Shown here: piece after piece, positions 46,672 through 56,480 of the stretch
Layout: each line of letters starts with the position of its first letter
How positions within the stretch are numbered: position 1 is the first letter of the stretch
Source of the DNA: Bradyrhizobium yuanmingense
GTDB taxonomy: Bacteria; Pseudomonadota; Alphaproteobacteria; Rhizobiales; Xanthobacteraceae
Reading direction: 5' to 3'
Length of the DNA: 64,000 nucleotides
NCBI RefSeq assembly: GCF_029167105.1
Contig: NZ_JARFML010000003.1
Location: 124,001-188,000, forward strand
Notes under the pieces: model-generated
Databases searched by the model: none
The model's input: only the letters and a program-made list of their open reading frames with translations
What the model was told of the DNA's origin: nothing
Position numbers and translations under genes: made by a program

Positions 46672-49569
46672 ATGACGTTTCGGTCCATCACAATGTTCTC
46701 GCGCCTTGCCCAGGCAAACGGGTCCATCCGAGCTCAGATCCTGATCTTTTGTCTTGCGATGGGCGCGATCATTGTCGCGCTGGGGGGCTACGCCACCCTT
46801 GGCATCCGCCATGCGGCCGATTTGGTCGCCAAAACGTACGATGAATCGTTGATGTCGATCAATTACGCGCGTGCCGCCGGCGCGGACTTCGCCGCAATGC
46901 GCGTGGCATCTGCACAACGGCGCATGACCAAGGAGCCCGCAATCCGTGCCCGCCTTGACGACGACATCGAGCGGCTGGCCAAGTCGCTCTCGGAGGACCT
47001 GACGATCGCCGCAGAGCGGTCACAATCCGCGCGCGCCGCGGGGGCCACCGCCAAGGTCCGGGAAGCGGCCGACGCTTGGGTGGCGCTCCATCATCATGGC
47101 ATAGAGCCTTCCGCCGAGAAGGGTGCGAACTACGAAGCAAACGTCTGGGATCCTTTGACCGACCAACTTGATCAGCTCTCCAGGACTGTGAATCAGCAGG
47201 TCGAGCTGCTTGTCAACTACACGGCTGGCGATGGTTTCCTGTTCCGGCAGCGGGCGCTCTCCGCCATCAAGCGAGATCTGCAGTTCAATGTGATCGGGTT
47301 GAGCATTGCGCTCGCTCTATCCATGGTCTTCTCGTGGCTATTGCTCCGTCGCATCATCGGGCCTGTGGCTACTGCATCCAGAGCCGCGAGGAAGATTGCC
47401 GACGGCGATTTGACCGTGAAGATTCCCGAGGGCGGCAGCGATGAGCTAGGGACACTTCTCACCGCGATGGCGACAATGCGGAACAACATCAGGGCGATGG
47501 TTGATCGCGAGGTCTCGCAGCGCCGTTCCGCGCAAGCGAGGCTTTCCGATGCGCTTGAAAACTCGCGTGAAGGCGTTGTGCTGCTGGATCGCGATGGCCA
47601 GATCGCCCTGGCGAACTCACGGGCCAGCGAGTTCATCGGAAGCGCGCCCCAGCTTCTGTCACCGGACCTCTTGCGGTCTGCACTGGTTCAAGGTCCAGCC
47701 GCAAAGGCAACGCAGGTCGCGGAAAGTGCGGTTGGCATCCAGGAACTGGCGAGCGAAGCCCAGCTTCCGGATGGACGGTGGTTGCGGGTCAGTCGCAGCC
47801 CAACCCAGGAAGGCGGCGTCATCGTTGTCTTCAGCGATATCACCGCTCTAAAGCAGCAAAAGGCCGAGTTGCATGCCACCAACTTGAAGCTAGATGCGGC
47901 GCTCACGCATATGTCACAGGGGCTATGCCTGTACGACAGTTTAGCACGGCTCCAAGTCGTCAACCGCCGGTTCTGCGAAATCTTCAATATCATGCCCGAG
48001 CTGCTCCGGCCGGGCATGAGCTTCGAAGACGTGCTCTGCCTGAGCGTGGCAGCCGGAAACCACGGCAACCAGAGCCTGGCCGATCTGCTGGCGGAGCGCG
48101 AGAGTTTCCTGGCGTGCCAGAGCGGCAATTATTTCCAGCACCTCAGCGATGGACGCATTGTCTCGATCGGCCACAGATCAACATCGGACGGCGGCTGGCT
48201 CATTACCTGCGAAGACGTGACCGACAAGCAGCGGGCTCAATCTCAAATCGCTTTCATGGCGCGCCATGATGTGCTGACAAAGTTGCCCAATCGATCATTG
48301 TTCGCCGAGCGCATCGAGCACGCCATTGCCCAGGCGGGCCGCGGTTCTGGTTTTGCCGTGCTCTGTCTGGATCTCGATAATTTCAAGCAGGTCAATGACA
48401 CTTTGGGGCACCCCGTCGGTGACGCACTGCTTTGCGCAGTGGCCGACCGCTTGAGCGCATGTGTTCGGGAGGTCGACACCGTCGCGCGCTTGGGCGGCGA
48501 CGAGTTCGCGATCATCCAGGCGAATATCCAGAACGCGGGAGACACGGAGCGTCTCGCCCGCCGCATCGTCGAGCAGGTGGCGGAACCCTATGACTTGAAT
48601 GGACATCCTGTCGTCGTCGGATGCAGCGTTGGCATTTCGGTGGCGCCCACCGACGGTGCGACGGGCGAGAAGCTTCTGAAGAATGCCGACGTGGCGCTGT
48701 ACCGGGCCAAGGCCGATGGCAGGGCAACCTGGCGGTTTTTCGAACCAGCCATGGATGCGACCTTGCAGCAGCGCCGGGCGCTGGAACTCGACCTGCGCGA
48801 GGCAATGGACAAGGAGGAGTTCGCCCTGTTCTACCAGCCACTATATGACCTGCGCCGCGACCGGCTCAGCGGCTTCGAGGCCCTGCTACGCTGGGCTCAT
48901 CCCGAAAGGGGACTGATACCTCCCGACCAGTTCATTCCAATCGCAGAAGAAACTGGCCTGATCAGTCCGATCGGGCAGTGGGTGCTCAATCGTGCCTGCG
49001 AGCAGGCTGCCATGTGGCCGGATGAGCTCAAGCTTGCGGTCAACGTCTCGGCCGCCCAGTTCCGAAACCCGCGCCTTATCGAGATTATCGCCAACGCACT
49101 CGCGGATTCGAAGCTATCTCCGCATCGACTTGAACTCGAAATCACGGAATCCGTTCTCCTCATGAACAGCGCGGAGACGATCGCAACGCTCCATAAGCTG
49201 AAGGCGCACGGTCTCCGAATCGCCTTGGACGATTTTGGGACCGGCTATTCCTCCCTCAGTTATCTCCGCGGCTTTCCGTTTGATAAGCTCAAGATTGACC
49301 AGTCGTTCGTCCGCGATGCGACGGCGATGACTGGATCGAAGCTGATCGTCAGGTCCATCATTGGCCTCGGAAAAAGCCTCGGCATGACCACGACAGCGGA
49401 GGGAGTCGAGACGATGGAGCAGTTGAACCAAATGAGGGCGGAAGGCTGCGATGAGGCCCAAGGGTACCTGATCAGCCGTCCGGTGCCTGCTACTCAAGTC
49501 GCGTCTACGATCCTGGCATTGAGCAAAGGCGTTAAGAAAGATCGCTGGCGCAATGTGATCGCCAGTTAG
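46672..49569 (+). CDS. HAMP-PAS-GGDEF-EAL cyclic-di-GMP signalling protein
   Basis: 965 residues. N-terminal membrane helix (ILIFCLAMGAIIVALGGYAT), a helical periplasmic sensor, and a second helix (VIGLSIALALSMVFSWLLL). A HAMP domain follows (IIGPVATASRAARKIADGDL), then two PAS domains (DALENSREGVVLLDRDGQ; ALTHMSQGLCLYDS). The GGDEF domain has GGDEF intact in RLGGDEFAII. The EAL domain has EALLRWAHP, the metal site ELEITESVLL and DDFGTGYSSL, indicating active phosphodiesterase residues. Whether cyclase and phosphodiesterase are both active cannot be told. Start chosen at 46672, with GGAGGA about 13 bases upstream; an earlier ATG at 46624 is possible. It precedes a chemoreceptor, suggesting a sensory cluster. 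Confidence 0.93.
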   Translation: MTFRSITMFSRLAQANGSIRAQILIFCLAMGAIIVALGGYATLGIRHAADLVAKTYDESLMSINYARAAGADFAAMRVASAQRRMTKEPAIRARLDDDIERLAKSLSEDLTIAAERSQSARAAGATAKVREAADAWVALHHHGIEPSAEKGANYEANVWDPLTDQLDQLSRTVNQQVELLVNYTAGDGFLFRQRALSAIKRDLQFNVIGLSIALALSMVFSWLLLRRIIGPVATASRAARKIADGDLTVKIPEGGSDELGTLLTAMATMRNNIRAMVDREVSQRRSAQARLSDALENSREGVVLLDRDGQIALANSRASEFIGSAPQLLSPDLLRSALVQGPAAKATQVAESAVGIQELASEAQLPDGRWLRVSRSPTQEGGVIVVFSDITALKQQKAELHATNLKLDAALTHMSQGLCLYDSLARLQVVNRRFCEIFNIMPELLRPGMSFEDVLCLSVAAGNHGNQSLADLLAERESFLACQSGNYFQHLSDGRIVSIGHRSTSDGGWLITCEDVTDKQRAQSQIAFMARHDVLTKLPNRSLFAERIEHAIAQAGRGSGFAVLCLDLDNFKQVNDTLGHPVGDALLCAVADRLSACVREVDTVARLGGDEFAIIQANIQNAGDTERLARRIVEQVAEPYDLNGHPVVVGCSVGISVAPTDGATGEKLLKNADVALYRAKADGRATWRFFEPAMDATLQQRRALELDLREAMDKEEFALFYQPLYDLRRDRLSGFEALLRWAHPERGLIPPDQFIPIAEETGLISPIGQWVLNRACEQAAMWPDELKLAVNVSAAQFRNPRLIEIIANALADSKLSPHRLELEITESVLLMNSAETIATLHKLKAHGLRIALDDFGTGYSSLSYLRGFPFDKLKIDQSFVRDATAMTGSKLIVRSIIGLGKSLGMTTTAEGVETMEQLNQMRAEGCDEAQGYLISRPVPATQVASTILALSKGVKKDRWRNVIAS

Positions 49570-49850
49570 AGCGCTGGATCCGCGCAGCAGATAAGGGATC
49601 AGGACGATCCGTCCCCTCAGCCATTACGCATGGTCGGCGTACAGAACGCAGAGCCAGCAACCTCGACGAGGGGCACCCACGTTGCCGAAAGTGGGCCTGC
49701 CGAACGCAGGCAAGAGAAAATAGAGCGCCACTGCTGACCACGTCCCACGCCGGGTCGGTAAGCGGACTTACCTGTCACTGGCGAGCATCGGCGCGATCCT
49801 TCAACCTGAAGGTTTACCCTCAGTTAGGCTCGCCGCCTTATCATCATGAA

Positions 49851-50204
49851 ATGGGATCCGGTCAGATCAATCGCAAAACGCAGGTGCCGTCGTGGCTGAA
49901 TGCGGCGGCGCTGCTGATTGCGAGTTGGATCGTCATCGTGGCACTGTCGCTGCAGGTGCGCCCGGGTGCCGAGGTAGTGGCAGTGGCCTTCCCGCCATGG
50001 TGGGGCACCGAGCAAGTCTTCCTGGCCGTGGCATCCGCCAATGCCGCCATTGTCCGGACGACCGCCATATCCGTTCTCTTGGTGGTGCGGCCCGACGACC
50101 ACGATGGATTGACGCGGCTGCGCCAAGCCGGCGCCTGGCTGATGCTCGACCCGCAGGCGGTCGCCGCCTGCCTCAGGGCAGATGATTTGAAGCAGACGAT
50201 TTGA
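49851..50204 (+). CDS. Small membrane protein before a chemoreceptor
   Basis: 117 residues with one membrane segment (AALLIASWIVIVALSLQV) and an alanine-rich remainder (EQVFLAVASANAAIVRTTAI), then RLRQAGAWLMLDPQAVAACL. No family recognised. It ends 21 bases before the chemoreceptor start in the same direction, so both probably share a transcript. Confidence 0.6.
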   Translation: MGSGQINRKTQVPSWLNAAALLIASWIVIVALSLQVRPGAEVVAVAFPPWWGTEQVFLAVASANAAIVRTTAISVLLVVRPDDHDGLTRLRQAGAWLMLDPQAVAACLRADDLKQTI

Positions 50205-50225
50205 CAAATGGGTTGAGGATAGAGA

Positions 50226-51692
50226 ATGACGTTCGAAGGCAATGAATTGGGACGCTTGCGGCAGTCCACGACCAGGATCTTGCTCGCCGTACTCTGGGTG
50301 CATGCGCCGATTTCTGCGATCGTTGGTACGACGCTCGGTGGCAATTGGCTTATGCCTTGCTCCTTCATGGTCGCCATGGCCCTGACGGCGACGCTGTCGT
50401 GGCGTATCGCAGGGGATAGCACTTCAACTCACTTGGTCTTGGCCGTGGCCTTGATGGCCGGCGCGTCAATGCTTGTCTTCCAGTTCGCAGGTCATCATTG
50501 GCAAGTCGACATGCACATGTACTTCTTTGCAGCGCTTGCAACCCTGGTGGCCTATTGCGATTTCCGGCCGATAGTCGCCGGCACAGTGGCGGTCGCGCTG
50601 CATCATCTGACGCTAAACTACATTTTGCCGGCGGCCGTGTATCCTGGCGGTGCTGACCTCGGCCGCGTTGTTCTCCACGCCACAATCCTTCTTATCGAAG
50701 CCGGCATATTGATCTGGCTCGCACATACGCTGTCGCAATTGTTCGAAACGGCGGCACAGAAAACTGCGGAGGCCAAAGTCGCGAGCGCCGCCGAAGCGCG
50801 GGCCAATGCCGATCGCATCGAGGTCGAACGGACCAAGCTGGAGCGGGATGCAAAACGGCGAGAACTCTCCGTTGGATTTGAGCGCAAGATCAGCGATGTC
50901 GTCGAGGCCGTTGCCGTGGCGGCCAACCAGATGCAGGGTCTTTCCGCGTCGATGAATGACGGCAACGCGGAAACGGCGCGGCAGGCCGCGGCCGCTGCCG
51001 CTGCATCGACGCAGGCGTCCATGAACGTGGAAACAGTTGCGTCCGCTACTGAACAGCTTACAGCCTCGATCAACAACATCGCCGAACGGGTGGCACACGC
51101 CGCGCGAATCACCGGCAAAGCGGCTGCGGAAGCACGGCGCACCAATGCCGTCGTGGAAGGCCTTTCAACGCGTGCGCAGAAGATCGGCGAAGTGGTCACC
51201 CTGATTCAGAATATTGCCGGTCAGACCAATCTGTTGGCCTTGAATGCGACCATTGAGACCGCACGAGCCGGCGAGCACGGCCGGGGATTTGCGGTCGTCG
51301 CCAGCGAGGTCAAGGCACTGGCCAATCAGACTGCCAAGGCGACCGAGGAAATCTCCTCGCAGATTCAGAACATCCAGACAGCCACGGGCGACGCGGTCGA
51401 CGCCGTCGGGGCGATCGGTAGTACTATCGCCGAGATCGACAAGATCTCCGGCGAGATCGCAGTCGCGGTCGATCAGCAGGGTGCAGCGACGCGGGAAATT
51501 GCGGGCAACCTGCAGCAGGCCAACGACCGCACCAAGGACGTCGACACGAGCATCGTTAGCGTCAATCGTGCGTCTGAGGAAAACAACCGCACAACAACAC
51601 GGCTGCTCGAGGCTGCAAACGGGCTGTCATCCCAATCCGACCAGTTGAAGTCCGAGGTCGTGCGTTTTCTGGGTTCTCTGCAGGCGGCGTGA
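50226..51692 (+). CDS. Methyl-accepting chemotaxis protein
   Basis: 488 residues. The first 185 residues are a bundle of about six membrane helices without a large periplasmic loop ([50 protein letters not shown]), a membrane-embedded sensor type. A cytoplasmic helical linker leads to the signalling domain, whose tip is [40 protein letters not shown]. The ligand is probably an internal or membrane signal such as redox state. There is no HAMP domain. The fragment at 12.4 kb derives from a receptor of this class. Confidence 0.92.
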   Translation: MTFEGNELGRLRQSTTRILLAVLWVHAPISAIVGTTLGGNWLMPCSFMVAMALTATLSWRIAGDSTSTHLVLAVALMAGASMLVFQFAGHHWQVDMHMYFFAALATLVAYCDFRPIVAGTVAVALHHLTLNYILPAAVYPGGADLGRVVLHATILLIEAGILIWLAHTLSQLFETAAQKTAEAKVASAAEARANADRIEVERTKLERDAKRRELSVGFERKISDVVEAVAVAANQMQGLSASMNDGNAETARQAAAAAAASTQASMNVETVASATEQLTASINNIAERVAHAARITGKAAAEARRTNAVVEGLSTRAQKIGEVVTLIQNIAGQTNLLALNATIETARAGEHGRGFAVVASEVKALANQTAKATEEISSQIQNIQTATGDAVDAVGAIGSTIAEIDKISGEIAVAVDQQGAATREIAGNLQQANDRTKDVDTSIVSVNRASEENNRTTTRLLEAANGLSSQSDQLKSEVVRFLGSLQAA

Positions 51693-52417
51693 GCGTCCGG
51701 CGTGTTGACCGATGACGAATCCGCCGGGCGAGGACCCGAGACACCATCGGAGCAATCTCTGCTCGGCTTGACGGCACCGTCCGTGCCGTGCCCTGTCAGC
51801 CGCTCCTCGTCGGCGGAGGCGTTGGCGCACACGTGTCGTGCGCAGCAGCCGTCGAGGCCACCGAGCTTTTCCGCTTCGATCCGGCTTGGTTGGAAGCGGA
51901 GCTGACCCTGCAGTATGCGCGCTTACGACCGCTCCTAAGGCGCAAACCCGTAGATTCACGGACTCAAAAAATGTGGCGCGGACAGCTATTTTGTCCTGCA
52001 GCACCGGGGTTGGCCTATTTCATCGCTTTTCATGTTTTTTCCGGTGGGCCGCAGGCGGTTCGTCTGCGGCCATTTTGCACCCAGACCTCGAAGATGCTGC
52101 GGAGATGTTTGTCCTGCCGCAGCGCGCGCGATCTCTGCCTGTCCGCGGCGACTCCCGAGCCGCGAGCCGTCGACAAACGCCGGCTTTGCTCAAGCAGCCC
52201 GCAGGGCCGAAACTTCGAGGCTACGATTGCGCTTCAGATGACGAAGGAAGGTTGCTTAAGCCAGATCGGGCGGTGGCACCGAGGTCCTCTCCGAGCGGAC
52301 TGGCGTCGTCTGAAGCATGCATCTCACGCTTCCGGTCCGGGCCGGAGCCCATCCGAGGCGACGGTGGTCAGAAACTGACACCGACGCCGACGTAGCTCGG
52401 ACTTCCGACTTCACCTG
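51693..52417. other. Intergenic with a terminator-like hairpin
   Basis: No gene is supportable. GGCCGCAG (52047-52054) and CTGCGGCC (52064-52071) form a perfect eight-base stem followed by ATTTTG. Confidence 0.4.
52047..52076 (+). terminator. Rho-independent-like terminator
   Basis: Perfect GC-rich stem GGCCGCAG / CTGCGGCC with a nine-base loop and a short T-run. It could end the transcript of the chemoreceptor, although it lies 355 bases after its stop. Confidence 0.45.
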
Positions 52418-52686
52418 CTATCCGCCGTTCTCCTGTGGGCACTCCGGGCAGGTATCGCGCCGATCGAATCCTGCATGTCGCGGATCTCGGTGACGGCTTC
52501 ATCAGCGGAGACACCGGGCAGCGGATTCCGACGTGCGATGTCTAGGGGGCGTTCGCCTACATGCGGGTCGGCGCGGTCCTGCATCCAGCCGTGCTCCTCG
52601 CATTCGCGAATGGTACCGGCTTCCTGCAGGACGCTAAACGCCTATCCGCGCTGCGTCCACATCGTCGGGCGGTTTTTCTTGAACAT
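52418..52686 (-). pseudogene. Conserved hypothetical protein, frameshifted
   Basis: Minus strand: MFKK, then in shifted frame PPDDVDAAR, then VLQEAGTIRECEEHGWMQDR with ADPHVGERPLDIARR, and a last shift to GDTCPECPQENGG before the stop. I recall the pattern EHGWM-DRADPHARER from short rhizobial proteins. Three frames are needed to read it, so it is broken. The function is unknown. Confidence 0.6.
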
Positions 52687-52837
52687 CAGTATCGAGATTC
52701 TTCCTGCCGCTCTTCGTCCGGGCAGGGATTCAAGATCGTCGAGCCAGCGGCTGTCCACGTGTTCCGCCCGCCATGTGTGCAGTTACGCTGCACAGAACTC
52801 GCTGGTTCACCTCGCCTGTGCGGGGTCTTCGCCGGTC

Positions 52838-53015
52838 GCGGCGATCTTGAGCGCGCCACCGGGAAAGGCCGCAGCAGCGCCTTAGCCTCGTCCCATCGGG
52901 CATCCAGGACGCCGTGCTCTTCGGTCGCCGTCACGATCACCGGCATCGCCTTTGGATATTGTCCGCGCTCGGCTCGCAGGTGAGGAAGCCGTATAGGTCG
53001 CAGGTGACCTCGCCT
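52838..53015 (-). pseudogene. SRAP (YedK/HMCES-like) domain fragment
   Basis: Minus strand: LYGFLTCEP in one frame, then YPKAMPVIVTATEEHGVLDA and RWDEAKALLRPFP in another. SRAP proteins, which crosslink to abasic DNA, have FLTTEPN, HPKAMPVIL and PWDEAKALQRPLP in this order. Only this C-terminal region can be recognised, with at least one frameshift. The catalytic Cys2 region is not found. Confidence 0.68.
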
Positions 53016-53309
53016 CTCGCCTTGCGGACGCACGAAGGCGCGATGCCGGTTACCACGTCAATCTACCCAAAATTACTCAGATTGCGTTGCGCTCCTGCTA
53101 GGCGAACGCGCGCTGGATATCCTGAATGGAGCATCGATTGGCGGCCATCAGAAGCGCACCATCGCCCCGCTTCCCGCTGCCGGATGAGACCCTTCAGGAG
53201 CGCCCTCGTGTCAGTAGACCTTTGCATGCGAACCGCAGCTCACGCTTTCAAGTGGTCTGGCGACTGGAACAAGACGCGCTCGCAAGTCGCTGGGATTTGA
53301 CGTGGCGAC

Positions 53310-54167
53310 ATGGATACGCTGTTTATCGCCGTATTCGAGATCTTGAGCTTCGGTGCCATTGTGGTGCTGGTCGTGCTCGGTCTTGGGATTATCGCCAGCA
53401 TGATGGGCATCTTCAACTTCGCGCAGGGCGAGTTTGTCCTGCTCGGTGCCTACATCACCTATCTGGTACATAGCATTGGGTTTCCGGTCGCGCTAGGCAT
53501 GATGGTCGCGCCGATTGCGGTCGGCGCGCTCGGGTTCATGCTGGAAATGGTCGTGGTGCGCCGGTTTTATGCCGCGCCGATCGTCGCCATGCTGGGCACC
53601 TACGCGCTCGGACTGATCATTCGCGAGGCAGTGCGCGGCCTGACCGGCGGCCTCTATCTTTCGGTGCCCGAGCCGATCGGCGGCTCCATTACCGTCGGCG
53701 CGTTGCATTTCGCTACCTGGCGGTGCGTTATCGTCGTCATCACCCTGCTCGTGATAGCCGCCAGCTATGCGCTGATCGCCTACACCTCGTTCGGCCTGCG
53801 GATCCGCGCCTCGCTGGAGAACCCGTCGCTGGCGCGTGTCTCAGGTATCTCTACCAGCATGATCTACAGCGTCACTTTTGCCTTTGGTGCGGCACTCGCG
53901 GGTCTCGCCGGCGCGCTGATCGTACCGGTTTTTTCGCTGTTCGCTGATCTGGGCATCCGCTTCCTTATTCAAGGCTTCGTGGCGGTGATGGTGGGTGGGA
54001 TCGGATCCTTTGCCGGCCCTGTCGCCGGCGCCAGCGTAATCGGCACGTTCAGTGCCGCGCTGCCTTGGCTGATGTCGCCGGTGATAGCCGACGTGCTTGT
54101 CTTCGTGCTCGCCATCATTTTCATCAAGTTTCGGCCGCAAGGCCTTGTTTCGAGAAGAGGGGTCTGA
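53310..54167 (+). CDS. ABC importer permease, LivH/UrtB type
   Basis: 285 residues, about eight membrane helices (LSFGAIVVLVVLGLGIIASM, VALGMMVAPIAVGALGFML). Signature GIFNFAQGEFVLLGAYITYL near residue 35 and the cytoplasmic loop RASLENPSLARVSGISTSMI, which contacts the ATPase. It belongs to the branched-chain amino acid/urea/amide importer class. First of five tightly linked genes. It is three bases from the binding-protein gene. The substrate is set by that protein. Confidence 0.92.
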   Translation: MDTLFIAVFEILSFGAIVVLVVLGLGIIASMMGIFNFAQGEFVLLGAYITYLVHSIGFPVALGMMVAPIAVGALGFMLEMVVVRRFYAAPIVAMLGTYALGLIIREAVRGLTGGLYLSVPEPIGGSITVGALHFATWRCVIVVITLLVIAASYALIAYTSFGLRIRASLENPSLARVSGISTSMIYSVTFAFGAALAGLAGALIVPVFSLFADLGIRFLIQGFVAVMVGGIGSFAGPVAGASVIGTFSAALPWLMSPVIADVLVFVLAIIFIKFRPQGLVSRRGV

Positions 54168-54170
54168 CCG

Positions 54171-55391
54171 ATGATAAACGCCAGCCAACAACTCAGCCGC
54201 CGCCGTTTTCTTCGCAATGCCGCCTTCGCCTCCGCGGCGATTGCGATCGGCCCTGGCAGCTGGGTGATCCGCCCCAACTGGGCCAACGCCACAGAAGGCC
54301 CGATCAGGCTTGGTATCGCAACCGATCTTACCGGTTCACTCGGGTTTGCGGGCAACACGGACGCTAATGTTGCTCGCATGATCGTCAAGGAGATCAACGA
54401 CAAAGGCGGTCTACTGGGACGCCCGATCGAGCTCCTGATCGAGGACACGGCCTCCAACGAGTCCGTCGCAGTCGGCAATGTCCGCAAGCTGATCCAGCGA
54501 GACAAGGTTGACCTTGTGCTCGGAGGCATTTCAAGCTCGATGCGCAATGCCATCAAGGACGTCATCATCTCTCGTGGCAAGACGCTCTACATCTATCCGG
54601 AGGGCTACGAGGGTAAAGAGTGCATGCCATATCTGTTCTGCACCGGGCCCGTACCGGCTCAGAATTGCGACCAGTTCATTCCCTGGTTGATCAAGCATGG
54701 CGGCAAACGTTTCGCGATGCCGAGCTCCAACTATATCTGGCCGCAAACGATCAATGCCTATGCGCGCAAGGTGATCGAGAACAGCGGCGGGGAGGTGATC
54801 TTCGAGGAGTACTATCCGCTCGATCAGATCGATTTCTCCTCCACAGTGAGCCGCATCATCTCCAACAAGGTGGACGTGGTGTTCAACACCATTGTCCCCC
54901 CAGGCGTCAGCCCGTTCTTCAAGCAGCTCTATGAAGCGGGCTTCGCCAAGAACGGCGGGCGTCTAGGATGCGTCTACTATGACGAGAACACACTCGAAAT
55001 GAACCAGGCCCATGAGATCGAAGGTCTCGCAAGCAGCCTTGACTACTACAAGGCGTTGACAGCCGAGGATCCCGTGAGCGCCAAAATCCAGGCGGCTTAC
55101 GACAAGCAGTTTCCTGCCAAGTTCCGATTCTCGGCAGGAAGCGCTGCCACAGGCACTTATCGAGGACTCAAGCTGTGGGAAGCCGCAGTCAAGGAAGCCG
55201 GTACGATCGACCGCGACGCGGTAGCTGCCGCCCTTGATCACGCCAAGATCGAGGAGGGGCCGGGCGGGCCGGCGGAGATGGTGCCCGGGACGCGCCACTG
55301 CAAGATGAACATGTACATTGGTGTGGCTAAGGGCGGCCAATACGAAATCGTAGCGCGCAGCGCCGGCCTGGTCGCCCCGAAGGAGTGCTGA
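54171..55391 (+). CDS. Periplasmic binding protein, urea/short-chain amide type
   Basis: 406 residues. A Tat signal (SRRRFLRNAAFASAAIAI) precedes a class I periplasmic binding fold: PIRLGIATDLTGSLGFAGNT, VGNVRKLIQRDKVDLVLGG, IYPEGYEGKECMPYLFCTGP, and GTRHCKMNMYIGVAKGGQYE near the end. This pattern (PxxxEG-ECS-N--Y-G, KTR-H) belongs to the UrtA/FmdD/AmiC subgroup, whose members bind urea, formamide or small amides. It sits between the two permeases, the usual order H-K-M-G-F with the binding protein second. The Tat route suggests export after folding. Confidence 0.9.
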   Translation: MINASQQLSRRRFLRNAAFASAAIAIGPGSWVIRPNWANATEGPIRLGIATDLTGSLGFAGNTDANVARMIVKEINDKGGLLGRPIELLIEDTASNESVAVGNVRKLIQRDKVDLVLGGISSSMRNAIKDVIISRGKTLYIYPEGYEGKECMPYLFCTGPVPAQNCDQFIPWLIKHGGKRFAMPSSNYIWPQTINAYARKVIENSGGEVIFEEYYPLDQIDFSSTVSRIISNKVDVVFNTIVPPGVSPFFKQLYEAGFAKNGGRLGCVYYDENTLEMNQAHEIEGLASSLDYYKALTAEDPVSAKIQAAYDKQFPAKFRFSAGSAATGTYRGLKLWEAAVKEAGTIDRDAVAAALDHAKIEEGPGGPAEMVPGTRHCKMNMYIGVAKGGQYEIVARSAGLVAPKEC

Positions 55392-56480
55392 ATGTCGCAG
55401 CTATCGTCGACCCGCACCGGAACACGTGCAGCGCCAAGCGTGATCGAAGCGTCTCGAACTCCCACTATCGGTGCACCTGTAAGTGCCGAACCCGGAAGGG
55501 TACTTCCAATTATCGAAATGGCGGTGCTGATCATCGCCGCCGTCGCACCGCTAACGCTGCAGAACTACATGACCGTCTATGCGACCAGGGTGCTCATTCT
55601 GTGCCTGTTCGCACTATCCTTCGACTTGGTCTGGGGTTATGCGGGGATCTTGAGCTTAGGTCAGTCGCTGTTCTTCGGCATGGCCGGGTACGGCGTGGCA
55701 CTACTTTCACGCGACTTCCACATTGCGTCGCTCTTTGCCGTAGTTCCCCTTGGTGCTCTGATCGGCTTAGTCGCTGCGTTGCTGCTGGCCGGTTTCCTGC
55801 TGCTCGGCCGTCACACATCAAGTGTCGTTTTCGTCTCGCTCGGCAGTATGACCGGAGCTTACGCAGCCGACCGGCTGGCGCGCGGCTCTTATTACCTCGG
55901 CGGTCAGAATGGAATCCCTTCGATTCAGTCGATGAGCATCGGGTCTTACACGCTGAACGAGGGACCGGGCTTCTATTACTTGGCCCTCATCATTCTGATT
56001 GTCGTTTACCTGTTGTCGCGCTTTTTGTTGCGCTCGCAGTTCGGGCTTGCGCTGGCGGGATTGCGGGAGAACGAACAGCGCATCGCGTTTTTCGGCTACA
56101 AAGTGCAGCACCTGAAGGCGATCATTTTCGCGATAGGTGGGGCGATCGCGGGCATCGCCGGAAGTCTTTATGCGTTCCATGAGGGCTTCGTCTGGACCAC
56201 CATCCTGGGCGTCGTGATGTCAACCCAAGTCGTTCTCTATGTCCTGTTCGGCGGCTCCGGGACATTGATTGGTGCGGTGATCGGCACCGCAATCGTCGAA
56301 GGTCTCAGTTTCTGGCTCTCCGACAATTATCGCGACATCTGGCCGATCATCCTCGGCCTCTTGCTACTGCTCGTCATCCTGTTCCGCCCGCTCGGTCTGA
56401 TCAGCCTGGTGCTCGGTGAGCGGGAGCGTGTCGGTACCTTCCGCCCGAGCCCGAAAGAGATACGTGATGCCGCTTCTTGA
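55392..56480 (+). CDS. ABC importer permease, LivM/UrtC type
   Basis: 362 residues. Hydrophobic throughout, with LILCLFALSFDLVWGYAGIL and SLGQSLFFGMAGYGVALLSR at residues 70-105, the LivM signature, and the ATPase-contact loop LAGLRENEQRIAFFGYKVQH. The ATG overlaps the binding-protein stop. Its 3' end overlaps the first ATPase gene by 14 bases. The cytoplasmic N-terminal 40 residues are polar and longer than usual. Confidence 0.92.
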   Translation: MSQLSSTRTGTRAAPSVIEASRTPTIGAPVSAEPGRVLPIIEMAVLIIAAVAPLTLQNYMTVYATRVLILCLFALSFDLVWGYAGILSLGQSLFFGMAGYGVALLSRDFHIASLFAVVPLGALIGLVAALLLAGFLLLGRHTSSVVFVSLGSMTGAYAADRLARGSYYLGGQNGIPSIQSMSIGSYTLNEGPGFYYLALIILIVVYLLSRFLLRSQFGLALAGLRENEQRIAFFGYKVQHLKAIIFAIGGAIAGIAGSLYAFHEGFVWTTILGVVMSTQVVLYVLFGGSGTLIGAVIGTAIVEGLSFWLSDNYRDIWPIILGLLLLLVILFRPLGLISLVLGERERVGTFRPSPKEIRDAAS

